From Candidatus Hadarchaeum yellowstonense (lineage in GTDB: Archaea > Hadarchaeota > Hadarchaeia > Hadarchaeales > Hadarchaeaceae): 42,668 nucleotides of DNA. The notes below the pieces were generated by a model. The model ran no database searches, had not been told where the DNA came from, and saw only the letters and a list, made by a program, of their open reading frames with translations. Every line of letters begins with the position of its first letter. Position 1 is the first letter of the stretch. Positions 1 to 7,698 of this stretch are shown here, in pieces. The position numbers were made by a program, and so were the translations under genes. Location: the NCBI GenBank assembly GCA_001515205.2, contig LQMQ01000047.1, positions 1 through 42,668 of the forward strand. The letters are read 5' to 3'.

Positions 1-1
1 C

Positions 2-568
2 ATCCATTTCGTCACGCTGAAGAAGTGGATTTATGCTGGCAAGGTCAAAGCGATCAAAACACTGGGAGGGCAGTACCGCATTCCAGAAAGCGAGATACGG
101 CGGCTACTCGGGCAGCCAATGCCGAAAAACAAAGCGATAATCTACGCGAGGGTTTCCTCGGCGGATAAAAAGGAGGACTTGAAACGCCAGAAGCAGATGC
201 TTCAAGAATACGCAAAACAACACGGGTACGAAATTGTCGCAACTTTTGAGGACGTGGCGAGCGGGTTGAAGGATGATCGGAGGGGGCTGAAAAAGGTGTT
301 TGATGCGCTCCGAGCTGGTCAAGCCAATGTGATCGTTGTCGCTTGGAAGGATCGCCTCACGCGGTTTGGATTCAGGTATTTGGAAAACCACGCCGAGGAT
401 CTGGGGGCGAGGATCGAGGTCATGAACGAACAGGAGGAAAAGGCGCCTCAACAGGAACTTGTGGAAGACTTACTGTCGATCGTAACTTCGTTCTCCGGAA
501 GGCTTTACGGCATGCGCAGCAGTAAGACGAAAAAAGTCGTGGAGGTGGTGAAACGTGCAATCAGTTAG
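2..568 (+). CDS. tnpA: IS607-family serine recombinase TnpA (5' partial)
   Basis: Serine-recombinase transposase of an IS607-type element; it would cut and rejoin DNA through a serine-DNA intermediate. The frame is open to the window edge, so the start is missing; the ORF-track start at 119 is internal. The first 39 visible residues look like the end of a MerR-type helix-turn-helix (VTLKKWIYAGKVKA, then GGQYRIPESEIRRLL), followed by the resolvase fold with the nucleophile region IIYARVSS and the arginine-rich stretch AWKDRLTRFGF. DNA-binding domain first and catalytic domain second is the IS607 order, opposite to ordinary resolvases. It overlaps tnpB by 14 bases, as is usual for this family. 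Base composition looks lower in GC than the genes downstream. Family assignment is firm; whether the element is active is unknown. Confidence 0.92.
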   Translation: MHFVTLKKWIYAGKVKAIKTLGGQYRIPESEIRRLLGQPMPKNKAIIYARVSSADKKEDLKRQKQMLQEYAKQHGYEIVATFEDVASGLKDDRRGLKKVFDALRAGQANVIVVAWKDRLTRFGFRYLENHAEDLGARIEVMNEQEEKAPQQELVEDLLSIVTSFSGRLYGMRSSKTKKVVEVVKRAIS

Positions 569-1850
569 CTCTGCCCGCTTCATCACGCCGCCGCTTACAC
601 AGCGTAAGCGCGAGCTACTCGAATACCTGCTGAACCAGTTCGCTGCCTCTGTGAACTTCTGCATCCAGCGTTGCCTCGAGCACGGCATCACCTCTCGTGC
701 TAGCCTACACCACATTGCCTACGAGGAGTGGAAGTCGAAGTTTGACTTGGCGACGCACTGGTTCCACTCAACGGGACAGGTGGCCACGCAGACGTTGCGG
801 TCGTGGCGGAAGCTCTGTCGTCAAGGCCGAGCAGACCCGAAAAGACCACCAGTCTACGACGCAAGAACGATGCGACTGGAACTCTGGGGCGAAGACAACG
901 CTTCGGGTATTTGCAGGTTCCATGGAAAGGCAATCCAAATCCGTATCCGCAGGGGCGAGCACCTCTGGCTCCCCCTAGTCGTGACCGAGCACCATGAACG
1001 GATGTACCTCAAGGACTGGCGGGAAGGCAGGCTGAATGTCGGCGAGATCACCGTCTCGGCCTTCAGGGACAGGGCGAATGTCTTCGTGCCGTTCAAGCAG
1101 GAGGTCGAGCCAAAGAAAATTCAAGGGGTCTGTGGAATCGACATCAACGAGCGGAGCGTCGATTTGACCATCCTGAAGTCAAACGAGCAACCGAAACACA
1201 TTACTCTCGATGTCTCAAAACTTCCAGCGATAAGGCACTCGTCGCAACTCAAGCGGAAGTCAATCCAGAAGAAGCTCGATGCGCCACCGCAGCGACCAGT
1301 GCAGAAGCAGAGGCTCAAGGCCAAATACTGGCGCAGGGAGCGAAATCGAACCAACCAGATCATACACATCATCAGCAAAAAGATAGCAGAAATTGCTGAC
1401 CAAGAGCGAGTCGCAGTCGCGTTTGAGGGTATCAAAGGAATCCGCGGTTCGATGCGCTCAAAGCGGAAGTCGGAGAACGGCAAAGCTCTGCGGAAGGACA
1501 TGCGGAGGCGGCTCAATCAGTGGCCGTTCAGAAAGCTCCAGTTCTACGCAGAGTACAAAGTGGCGCGGCAGGGCTTACCAACGGTGGAAGTGAGCAGCTA
1601 CCGCAAGTCCAAGCTTTGCCCAATGTGTGGCCAGTATAATAGGCCGAATGGGCACGCCTACGGGTGCAAGGCCTGCGGGTTTGAGGCCAGCCGCCACCTA
1701 GTGGCGAGTTGGAACATAGCTAAGGATGGGGCGAGGCACGTCCCCGCCGACTGCTGGCAGATGCAGCCGATGGCGGAGCGGCTTGTAGCCGCCGAGAAAC
1801 CATCGGTGGAGCCAGAAAGGATCCCGTTGCAGTTTGTTACGGGATTTTAG
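555..1850 (+). CDS. tnpB: TnpB RNA-guided nuclease-like protein of the IS607 element
   Basis: TnpB/OrfB protein, 431 residues, normal length for the family. Known TnpBs are RNA-guided DNA nucleases and ancestors of Cas12. The RuvC-I motif is clear (GIDINERSVDLTIL, Asp about residue 196) and RuvC-II is clear (VAFEGIKGI, Glu about 291). A CPMCG...CKACG zinc finger follows. The RuvC-III segment reads EASRHLVASWNIA, where most TnpBs have a DRD-type pair; the usual Asp positions hold Ser (about 379) and His (about 381). The protein could therefore be inactive, or could use a shifted acidic residue, which is known in some TnpB branches. The start overlaps tnpA. A guide (omega) RNA would be expected to overlap the 3' end of this gene, but I could not delimit one. 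Confidence 0.93.
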   Translation: MQSVSSARFITPPLTQRKRELLEYLLNQFAASVNFCIQRCLEHGITSRASLHHIAYEEWKSKFDLATHWFHSTGQVATQTLRSWRKLCRQGRADPKRPPVYDARTMRLELWGEDNASGICRFHGKAIQIRIRRGEHLWLPLVVTEHHERMYLKDWREGRLNVGEITVSAFRDRANVFVPFKQEVEPKKIQGVCGIDINERSVDLTILKSNEQPKHITLDVSKLPAIRHSSQLKRKSIQKKLDAPPQRPVQKQRLKAKYWRRERNRTNQIIHIISKKIAEIADQERVAVAFEGIKGIRGSMRSKRKSENGKALRKDMRRRLNQWPFRKLQFYAEYKVARQGLPTVEVSSYRKSKLCPMCGQYNRPNGHAYGCKACGFEASRHLVASWNIAKDGARHVPADCWQMQPMAERLVAAEKPSVEPERIPLQFVTGF

Positions 1851-1974
1851 GACGGTCAGCCAGGCGGAGGACGCGCAGCTGACGTTCCGGGATCTGGTGA
1901 TCAGATACCGCAGGGGCAGGATAGTTGGCATCACGGTGCTGGATTTCTCCCGGCGTGTTTTTCACCAAATTTAG
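1849..1974 (+). pseudogene. Truncated 3' remnant resembling DUF2283, probable insertion target
   Basis: Directly after tnpB, in another frame, an open stretch of about 41 codons has no start codon of its own. It reads as protein-like sequence (QLTFRDLVIRYRRGRIVGIT, then VLDFSRRV) and ends at a TAG. The pattern 'strand, GRIVGI, vLDfS' is like the C-terminal half of DUF2283 family proteins, where a similar GRIVGIE-LDAS segment ends the domain. The simplest reading is that the IS607 element inserted in, or beside, such a gene and cut off its 5' part. This rests on motif resemblance only. Confidence 0.4.
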
Positions 1975-2017
1975 TCGGTTGAACGCCTTCAGCAGCCGCG
2001 CTGAAAAGAATCGCTGA

Positions 2018-2053
2018 TATTTATTTAGCGCGACTATCAATATTGGGGATGAT
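2018..2053 (+). promoter_or_regulatory. TATA box and ribosome binding site of pncA
   Basis: An AT-rich TATATTTATTTA-like stretch lies about 30-37 bases before the TTG start of pncA, the right place for an archaeal TATA box. GGGGATGAT sits just before the start codon and matches the archaeal Shine-Dalgarno type. These two signals support the TTG at 2056 as the start. Confidence 0.55.
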
Positions 2054-2055
2054 TT

Positions 2056-2598
2056 TTGAAGACGGCGTTGATCGTGATCGACATGATCAAGGATTTTGTG
2101 ACGGGGAAGTTTGGTTTCCCGGGAGCGGTGAAAATCGTGCCCGGGATACAGCGGCTCCTCGCCGCCGCCAGATCCCGCGGTGTTCCGGTGATCTACGCCT
2201 GCGATGCCCACTCTCCTGAGGATCCGGAGCTGCGCGTCTGGGGGGAGCACGCCATGGCCGGGACTGAGGGTTCTGAGGTGATTCCAGAGCTGAGGCCGGT
2301 TAAAGGGGATGTGGTGGTGACCAAGCACACCTATGACGTCTTTCAGGCTCCGGGGCTGAAGAAGCTCCTCCGGAGAAAGGGCGTGGAGGAGCTGATCCTC
2401 ACCGGGGTGGTCACCGAGATCTGCATCCAGCACTCTGCGGCCGGGGCCTTCTTCAACGGCTATCGGGTGATAGTGCCTGAGGACTGCGTGGCCTCACCCG
2501 ATGCAAGGGCCAAGAGATATTCCCTGAACTACATGAGAAGGATCTACGGAGCACAAATCACAAATTCCCGGGAGATAATCAGGGGGTGGGTAAAATGA
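2056..2598 (+). CDS. pncA: Nicotinamidase, isochorismatase-like hydrolase
   Basis: Hydrolyses nicotinamide to nicotinate and ammonia in the NAD salvage pathway. The 180-residue protein shows the full catalytic layout of the family: Asp9 in ALIVIDMIKDF, Lys90 in VVVTKHTYDVF and Cys123 in GVVTEICIQHSA form the catalytic triad, and Asp50/His52 (YACDAHS) with His65 are the likely metal ligands. The start is TTG at 2056, chosen for its preceding GGGGATGAT site and upstream TATA box. Its stop overlaps the ATG of pncB by four bases (ATGA), and pncB uses its product, so the pair forms a two-step nicotinamide-to-NaMN salvage unit. Other isochorismatase-fold activities are possible but much less likely in this context. 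Confidence 0.92.
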   Translation: MKTALIVIDMIKDFVTGKFGFPGAVKIVPGIQRLLAAARSRGVPVIYACDAHSPEDPELRVWGEHAMAGTEGSEVIPELRPVKGDVVVTKHTYDVFQAPGLKKLLRRKGVEELILTGVVTEICIQHSAAGAFFNGYRVIVPEDCVASPDARAKRYSLNYMRRIYGAQITNSREIIRGWVK

Positions 2599-3791
2599 GG
2601 AAGTTCAACGTGGCCTCCGATGAGGAGATAAAGAGCGGCGGGACCACGGACATCTACTTCGTCCGGACGAGCCAGGTCCTGAGGGCGAAGGGCCTCGACG
2701 GGACCAGAGTGGTGGCGGAGGTGACGACGGGAGGGCTCCCGGAGAGATGGCCCTGGGGGGTCCTCTGCGGCCTGGATGAGGTGGTTGCTCTTTTTGAGGG
2801 CTGCCCGGTTGACGTTTATGCCCTGCCCGAGGGGACAATTTTTCGCCCGCAGGATCACTTCGGAAACAGATTGCCGGTGATGGTCATCGATGGCCCCTAC
2901 GGGAAGTTCTGTGAGCTGGAAACGCCGCTGCTGGGGTTGATCTGCCAGGCCTCCGGTGTGGCCACGATGGCCGCCAGGCTGAGGAAGCTGGCGTGGGAAA
3001 AGCTGCTGGTCTCCTTCGGCATAAGGCGCGTTCATCCCGCGCTTTCCCCCATGATTGACCGGGCGGCCTACATCGGTGGCTTCGATGGCGTCTCCAGCCT
3101 CTCCGGGGCCAAGAAGATCGGGAAGGAGCCGATGGGCACCATGCCCCACGCGCTGATCGTCGTCTTCGGAGATCAGGTGAAGGCCTGGAAGGCCTTTGAC
3201 CAGGTGATTCCCCGCGAGGTGAAGCGGGTGGCGCTGGTGGACACCTACTTCGATGAGAAGGCCGAGGCCCTCATGGCGGCGGAAGCCTTGGGTGAAAATC
3301 TCTGGGGGGTCAGGCTGGACACTCCCAGCTCCAGAAGGGGGAACTTTTCCGAGATAGTTAAGGAGATCAGGTGGGAGCTGAACATCCGGGGCCACAAGAA
3401 GGTGAAGATCATCGTCTCCGGGGGGATAAACGACCAGAACATCAGCGAGCTGGTGAAGGCCGGGGTTGACGGCTTCGGGATTGGAACCTCCCTGAGCAAT
3501 GCTCCGACGATAGATTTCGCGCTGGACATCGTCGAGATAAACGGGAGGCCCGTGGCCAAGAGGGGCAAGCTGGGCGGGAGGAAGCTGGTCTGGAGGTGCC
3601 GGAAGTGCTTGGAGGACGTGGTGTTGCCGGCGCGGGAGCGTCGGCCCCGCTGCCCCGTCTGCGGCGGGAGAACCTCACCGCTGCTGGTACCACTGATAAA
3701 GGAAGGAAAAATTGTTTCCGGTCAGGAATCCGTGGATGAGATAAGGTCTTATGTGCTGTCGCAGCTAAAGAAAATTCCAATGGTGGATTAG
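2595..3791 (+). CDS. pncB: Nicotinate phosphoribosyltransferase
   Basis: Joins nicotinate and PRPP to give nicotinate mononucleotide, the second step of the salvage route begun by pncA. About 398 residues. Family features are DIYFVRTSQVL near the N-terminus, the central SFGIRRVHPALSP segment, and the phosphate-binding end of the barrel (IIVSGGINDQNI, then GVDGFGIGTSL). The C-terminus carries a zinc knuckle of two CxxC pairs (WRCRKCLE and CPVCGG), as in archaeal members of the family such as the Thermoplasma enzyme. I prefer the ATG at 2595 over the ORF-track GTG at 2586 because GGGGGTGGG precedes it and ATGA couples it to pncA. The next gene, proB, begins right after its stop. Confidence 0.93.
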   Translation: MRKFNVASDEEIKSGGTTDIYFVRTSQVLRAKGLDGTRVVAEVTTGGLPERWPWGVLCGLDEVVALFEGCPVDVYALPEGTIFRPQDHFGNRLPVMVIDGPYGKFCELETPLLGLICQASGVATMAARLRKLAWEKLLVSFGIRRVHPALSPMIDRAAYIGGFDGVSSLSGAKKIGKEPMGTMPHALIVVFGDQVKAWKAFDQVIPREVKRVALVDTYFDEKAEALMAAEALGENLWGVRLDTPSSRRGNFSEIVKEIRWELNIRGHKKVKIIVSGGINDQNISELVKAGVDGFGIGTSLSNAPTIDFALDIVEINGRPVAKRGKLGGRKLVWRCRKCLEDVVLPARERRPRCPVCGGRTSPLLVPLIKEGKIVSGQESVDEIRSYVLSQLKKIPMVD

Positions 3792-4589
3792 ATGAACAAG
3801 GAGAGGAAGCGGCTGGCCAAGGCGAAGAGAATTGTTGTCAAGATAGGCACGAGCAGCATCACCGATGAAAACCACCGGCTCGACCCGGAGAAGATCGGGA
3901 GGCTGGTGTCCAATGTGATGGGCCTGCGCGCGCGGGGCAAGGAGGTGATAATCGTCTCCTCCGGTGCCATCGGAGCCGGCGTGGGGCGCCTGAACCTCAG
4001 CGGCAGACCCAAGGAGATCTCCGCGCTACAGGCGACAGCAGCGGTGGGGCAGAGCATGCTGATGCAGGTTTATTCCAAGTACTTTGGTGAATACCAGCAG
4101 CCCGTGGCCCAGATCCTGCTGACGGCGGAGGACTTCAACGACCTCAAGCGCTACCGGAACTTCAAGAACATGCTGGCGACCCTGATGAGCTGGGGCGTGG
4201 TTCCGATAGTTAACGAGAACGACAGCGTGGCCTCCGAAGAGATAAAGCTGGGCGACAACGACATCCTTTCCGCCTACGTGGCCATAGGCGCCTCGGCCGA
4301 CCTGCTGGTGATCCTCACCGACGTTGACGGCCTTTACATGGGATATTCCAAGGAGGGCAACCACGGCAGGATCATCAGGACGGTGAACGGAAGCACCAAC
4401 GTTGAGCGCTATGTTGCTAAGGCCTCCCGAGGCTTCGGCGGCATGCTCACCAAGATCAAGGCGGCCCGAATGGCGACGAAGAAGGGCATTCCTGTGGTGA
4501 TCGCCAGCAGCAGCGAGCCCCGCGTCCTAGAAAGGATTCTGGACGGAGAGGAGATCGGAACCCTGTTTCTTCCGGAGAGAAAAAGATGA
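3792..4589 (+). CDS. proB: Glutamate 5-kinase
   Basis: Phosphorylates glutamate to gamma-glutamyl phosphate, the first step of proline synthesis. The 265-residue protein is an amino acid kinase fold alone: VVKIGTSSIT (phosphate-binding), IIVSSGAIGAGVGRL, VPIVNENDSVA and GDNDILSAYVA (glutamate and nucleotide binding) are all present. There is no C-terminal PUA domain, so this is the short form. The ATG directly abuts the pncB stop, and its own end overlaps proA by four bases (ATGA), so the two proline genes are translationally coupled. Only part of the archaea make proline by this route, so the pair may have been acquired; that is inference. Confidence 0.95.
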   Translation: MNKERKRLAKAKRIVVKIGTSSITDENHRLDPEKIGRLVSNVMGLRARGKEVIIVSSGAIGAGVGRLNLSGRPKEISALQATAAVGQSMLMQVYSKYFGEYQQPVAQILLTAEDFNDLKRYRNFKNMLATLMSWGVVPIVNENDSVASEEIKLGDNDILSAYVAIGASADLLVILTDVDGLYMGYSKEGNHGRIIRTVNGSTNVERYVAKASRGFGGMLTKIKAARMATKKGIPVVIASSSEPRVLERILDGEEIGTLFLPERKR

Positions 4590-5917
4590 GCGATGTTTTT
4601 CAGAAGGCGGCGGCGGCCAGGAGGGCGGCCCTGAAGCTGGCCAACGTGACGACCGAGGTCAAGAACTCGGCCCTGCTTAAGATCGCCTCGGCCATCTTGA
4701 AGGAGAAGGAGGCCCTGTTGCGGGCCAATGCCAGGGATCTGAAGGCGGCCGAAGCCCTGCTGAGGAGGGGCAGGATAACAGCTGCCCTGGTTCAGAGGTT
4801 GAAGCTTTCGGAGGAGAAGTTGAGGGATATCGCCAAGATGGTTCAAAGCGTGGCCCAGCTGGCTGACCCGGTGGGGAGAACACTCTACGCCGTGGAGCTT
4901 GACCGCGGACTGGAGCTGTACAAGGTCTCCTGCCCCATTGGGGTCATCGGCGCGATATTTGAGTCCAGGCCAGATGTTCTGCCCCAGATCTCGGCTCTCT
5001 GCTTGAAATCGGGAAACGCAGTTGTGCTCAAGGGCGGTAGCGAGGCCAGATACTCCAACGAGGCCCTTTTTGAGGTGATACGCGGAGCCAGCGAGGAGGC
5101 CGGAATTCCCCCCGGCTGGATCCAGCTCATCGAGGCAAGGAGCGAGGTCAGGGAGCTGTTGAAGCTGGACGAGCTGATCGACCTCCTCGTCCCCCGGGGG
5201 AGCAAGGAGTTCGTGAAGTACATTCAGGCCCACACCAGCATCCCCGTTCTGGGCCACGCTGAGGGGCTCTGCCACATCTACGTCGACGCCGACGCCGACA
5301 TGGAGAAGGCCCTGAGGGTTTGTTACGATGCCAAGGTGCAGTATCCGGCCGTGTGCAACGCGGTGGAGACCATCCTGGTGCACAGCAGCATCGCGGAGAG
5401 ATTTCTGAGGGAGCTGGGCCGGCTCTATGCCGAGGCCGGGGTGGAGATCAGGGGCGACGAAAGGGTGAGGGAAATCCTGCCCTGGGCTAAACGGGCCACG
5501 GAGAAGGACTGGCGGACCGAATATCTGGACCTGATTGTTTCGATTAAGGTCGTTGACAGCGTTCAGGAGGCGATTGACCACATCAACACCTACGGTTCCA
5601 AGCACACCGACGCCATCGTAACCGAGAACGGGAAAAACGCGCTTCTCTTTCTCTCCGAGGTTGATTCCTCCAGCGTGATGCTCAACGCCTCGACCAGGTT
5701 CAGCGATGGCTACCGCTATGGCCTCGGGGCAGAGGTCGGAATCTCCACGGGCAAGATCCACGCCCGGGGCCCGGTGGGGCTGGAGGGGTTGACCACCTCC
5801 AAGTACTATTTGCTCGGTCGTGGACACGTTGTGGCGGATTACCTGGGACCGGGGGCCAAGCCTTTTACCCACCGCCCGTTGAAGAGGGAATGGCTCGATG
5901 TCAAAAGGAAGCTTTAG
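4586..5917 (+). CDS. proA: Gamma-glutamyl phosphate reductase
   Basis: NADPH-dependent reduction of gamma-glutamyl phosphate to glutamate semialdehyde, second step of proline synthesis. 443 residues, slightly longer than many bacterial ProA proteins. The aldehyde-dehydrogenase-like catalytic cysteine is in VQYPAVCNAVETILVH (about residue 257). PIGVIGAIFESRPDV, GNAVVLKGGSEA and VLGHAEGLCHIY are typical ProA segments, and the region EVDSSSVMLNASTRFSDG with GLGAEVGISTGKIHARGP closes the active site. It starts inside the proB stop. No proC was found in the window, so the last proline step is encoded elsewhere. A 574-residue antisense ORF across proB and proA is a codon-bias shadow. Confidence 0.95.
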   Translation: MSDVFQKAAAARRAALKLANVTTEVKNSALLKIASAILKEKEALLRANARDLKAAEALLRRGRITAALVQRLKLSEEKLRDIAKMVQSVAQLADPVGRTLYAVELDRGLELYKVSCPIGVIGAIFESRPDVLPQISALCLKSGNAVVLKGGSEARYSNEALFEVIRGASEEAGIPPGWIQLIEARSEVRELLKLDELIDLLVPRGSKEFVKYIQAHTSIPVLGHAEGLCHIYVDADADMEKALRVCYDAKVQYPAVCNAVETILVHSSIAERFLRELGRLYAEAGVEIRGDERVREILPWAKRATEKDWRTEYLDLIVSIKVVDSVQEAIDHINTYGSKHTDAIVTENGKNALLFLSEVDSSSVMLNASTRFSDGYRYGLGAEVGISTGKIHARGPVGLEGLTTSKYYLLGRGHVVADYLGPGAKPFTHRPLKREWLDVKRKL

Positions 5918-5923
5918 AGGTCG

Positions 5924-6418
5924 ATGGTGTTGAAGTTCCGGAAGGTTGTGGTCGGGGGGACGTTTGATTTTCTCCACAACGGTCATCTCGCGATCATCTC
6001 CAAGGCATACGAGGTTGGCGAGAGGGTGACCATAGGCATCTGCTCGGACGAGATGCAGCAGCTGCTCATGAAGGACTCGGCGGGCATTCAGCCCCTGGCC
6101 ATCAGGTTGTGGCGGCTCCTCAACGAGCTGCACAGCCGGGGCTGGCTGGGGCGCACGGAGATAAACATCCTCTCGGATCCCTATGGCACCGCGGTCACCG
6201 ACAGAAACATCGATGCAATTGTCGTCAGCCCGGAGACCAGGGCCAGGGCCGAGGAGATAAACAGGATCAGGATCTCAAGGGGCATGAATCCCCTGGAAAT
6301 AGTGGAGATTCCCTTTGTGCTGGCTGAGGATGGTCGGCCCATCTCGTCGATTAGAATCCGCTACGGTGAGATAGATCTCCACGGCAAAAAACTGAACCAT
6401 TCCAAGACTGAAATTTGA
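5924..6418 (+). CDS. coaD: Archaeal phosphopantetheine adenylyltransferase
   Basis: Transfers AMP to 4'-phosphopantetheine to make dephospho-CoA. 164 residues of the nucleotidyltransferase superfamily: the HxGH signature is in VVVGGTFDFLHNGHLAI (His18 and His21), and the second signature is ISSIRIR near the C-terminus. The archaeal/eukaryotic PPAT branch is suggested by GTFDFLHNGH and by GICSDEM. A GAGGT site overlapping the proA stop supports the ATG at 5924. It is followed by coaBC and pantoate kinase, which act in the same pathway, so the functional call is well supported by context. Confidence 0.92.
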   Translation: MVLKFRKVVVGGTFDFLHNGHLAIISKAYEVGERVTIGICSDEMQQLLMKDSAGIQPLAIRLWRLLNELHSRGWLGRTEINILSDPYGTAVTDRNIDAIVVSPETRARAEEINRIRISRGMNPLEIVEIPFVLAEDGRPISSIRIRYGEIDLHGKKLNHSKTEI

Positions 6419-6428
6419 AAACGGATGA

Positions 6429-6439
6429 CTTTAAATTTT
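6429..6439 (+). promoter_or_regulatory. TATA box upstream of coaBC
   Basis: CTTTAAATTTT lies about 45-55 bases before the chosen ATG of coaBC, with GGTGA at 6475-6479 between. It suggests that coaBC has its own promoter although it follows coaD closely. Confidence 0.5.
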
Positions 6440-6483
6440 GCCCCAGACAACGTTTAAGCGCGATGGTAAATCGTGGTGAATTT

Positions 6484-7692
6484 ATGCATCCCTCCAGGGA
6501 CATCGTGGGCACAAGGGGGAAAGAACTCAGCGGCCGAAAAATTGTCCTCGGCATCACGGGCAGCGTTGCCGCGGTCAAGTGCCCTGAGCTGGCCCGGGAG
6601 CTCATGCGGCACGGGGCAGAGGTGCGCGTCTGCATGTCCCCGCGGGCAAGGGAGCTGATAACCCCCCAGCTGATGCACTGGGCCACCGGAAATGATGTCA
6701 TTGTCGAGTTGACCGGTAAACTGGAGCACGTGGAGCTGGCGAACTGGGCTGATTTGATCCTGGTTGCTCCCGCCACCGCCAACACCATCAGCAAGGTGGC
6801 CTGCGCCATTGACGATACACCGGTGACCTCGGTGGTCTCGGTGGCGCTCGGCCTGAAAAAACCCGTGGTGCTGGTCCCGGCCATGCACGCGTCGATGTTT
6901 GCTCACGAACTCTTTCAGCAGAACCTGGCGAAGCTCCGCTCGGCTGGGGTGCAGCTCCTGGGCCCGAGGATGGAGGAGGGTCGGGCGAAAATAGCTGAAG
7001 TGGCGGAGATTGTCCAGTTTGTCATCGGGGCCCTGGGGCCGAAGGACATGGTTGGCAAGCGAGTGTTGGTCACGGCTGGCCCCACCATCGAGCCCATCGA
7101 CCCGATCAAGATTATCACCAACAGGAGTTCCGGAAAGATGGGACTGGCCGTGGCAAGCGCGGCAGCGGCCAGAGGCGCCAAGGTTGTCTTGATCTACGGT
7201 CCCGGCACCGAGACGCCGCCGGCCGGGGTGGAGGTCATCAGGGTGGAGACAACGCAGGAGATGCGTGACGCCTTTGTTAATGAGTTGCGGGCGCAGCCCG
7301 ACATCGTGGTCTCCGCGGCGGCGCCCCAGGATTTTGTGGTGGAGAAACCGTTCCAGCGCAAGCTCAGGCACACGGAGCCGTTGACGCTCAGGTTGGTTCC
7401 CGCCCCCCGCGTACTCTCCGGTGTGCGAGAGTTATCGCCCCGGTCCTATGTGGTCGGTTTCAAGACGGAGCATGGGGTCAGCGACGAGGAACTCCGCCGC
7501 GCCGCCGAGGCAAAGCTGGATGAAGGACTTGACATGGTCGTGGCGAACGACGTGAGTCGTCCGGGCGCCGGCTTTGGCACGGACACGAACGAGGTTTTGA
7601 TCGTCACGAGATCGGGTTCGAGAAAGATGAAGGCCACCAAGGCGGAGATCGCCGGAGTGATTTTGGACTTAGCCCTGGGTGAACTGCGCTGA
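6484..7692 (+). CDS. coaBC: Bifunctional phosphopantothenoylcysteine decarboxylase/phosphopantothenate-cysteine ligase
   Basis: Two-domain CoA pathway enzyme (Dfp) that ligates cysteine to 4'-phosphopantothenate and decarboxylates the product to 4'-phosphopantetheine. About 402 residues from this start. The N-terminal flavoprotein domain opens with IVLGITGSVAAVKCPEL and contains the substrate clamp PAMHASMF, where bacterial enzymes usually have PxMNxxM. The C-terminal ligase begins around KRVLVTAGPTIEPIDPI and includes TNRSSGKMGLAVA and MVVANDVSRPGAGFGTDTN. I chose ATG 6484 because GGTGA precedes it at the right spacing and a TATA box lies upstream; the ORF-track start at 6415 would add about 23 poorly supported residues. 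It sits between the genes for the PPAT and pantoate kinase steps. Confidence 0.93.
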   Translation: MHPSRDIVGTRGKELSGRKIVLGITGSVAAVKCPELARELMRHGAEVRVCMSPRARELITPQLMHWATGNDVIVELTGKLEHVELANWADLILVAPATANTISKVACAIDDTPVTSVVSVALGLKKPVVLVPAMHASMFAHELFQQNLAKLRSAGVQLLGPRMEEGRAKIAEVAEIVQFVIGALGPKDMVGKRVLVTAGPTIEPIDPIKIITNRSSGKMGLAVASAAAARGAKVVLIYGPGTETPPAGVEVIRVETTQEMRDAFVNELRAQPDIVVSAAAPQDFVVEKPFQRKLRHTEPLTLRLVPAPRVLSGVRELSPRSYVVGFKTEHGVSDEELRRAAEAKLDEGLDMVVANDVSRPGAGFGTDTNEVLIVTRSGSRKMKATKAEIAGVILDLALGELR

Positions 7693-7698
7693 AAGCTG

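Noticed and set aside
2544-3395. 283-residue antisense ORF over pncB
   Set aside because: Shadow of a well-supported gene; no domain recognised.
4409-6133. 574-residue antisense ORF across proB and proA
   Set aside because: It is a shadow of high-GC coding sequence on the other strand; it has low-complexity, leucine-, proline- and glycine-rich content and no motifs, while proB and proA are unambiguous.
6454-7371. 305-residue antisense ORF over coaBC
   Set aside because: Shadow with histidine- and glycine-rich composition and no start signals.
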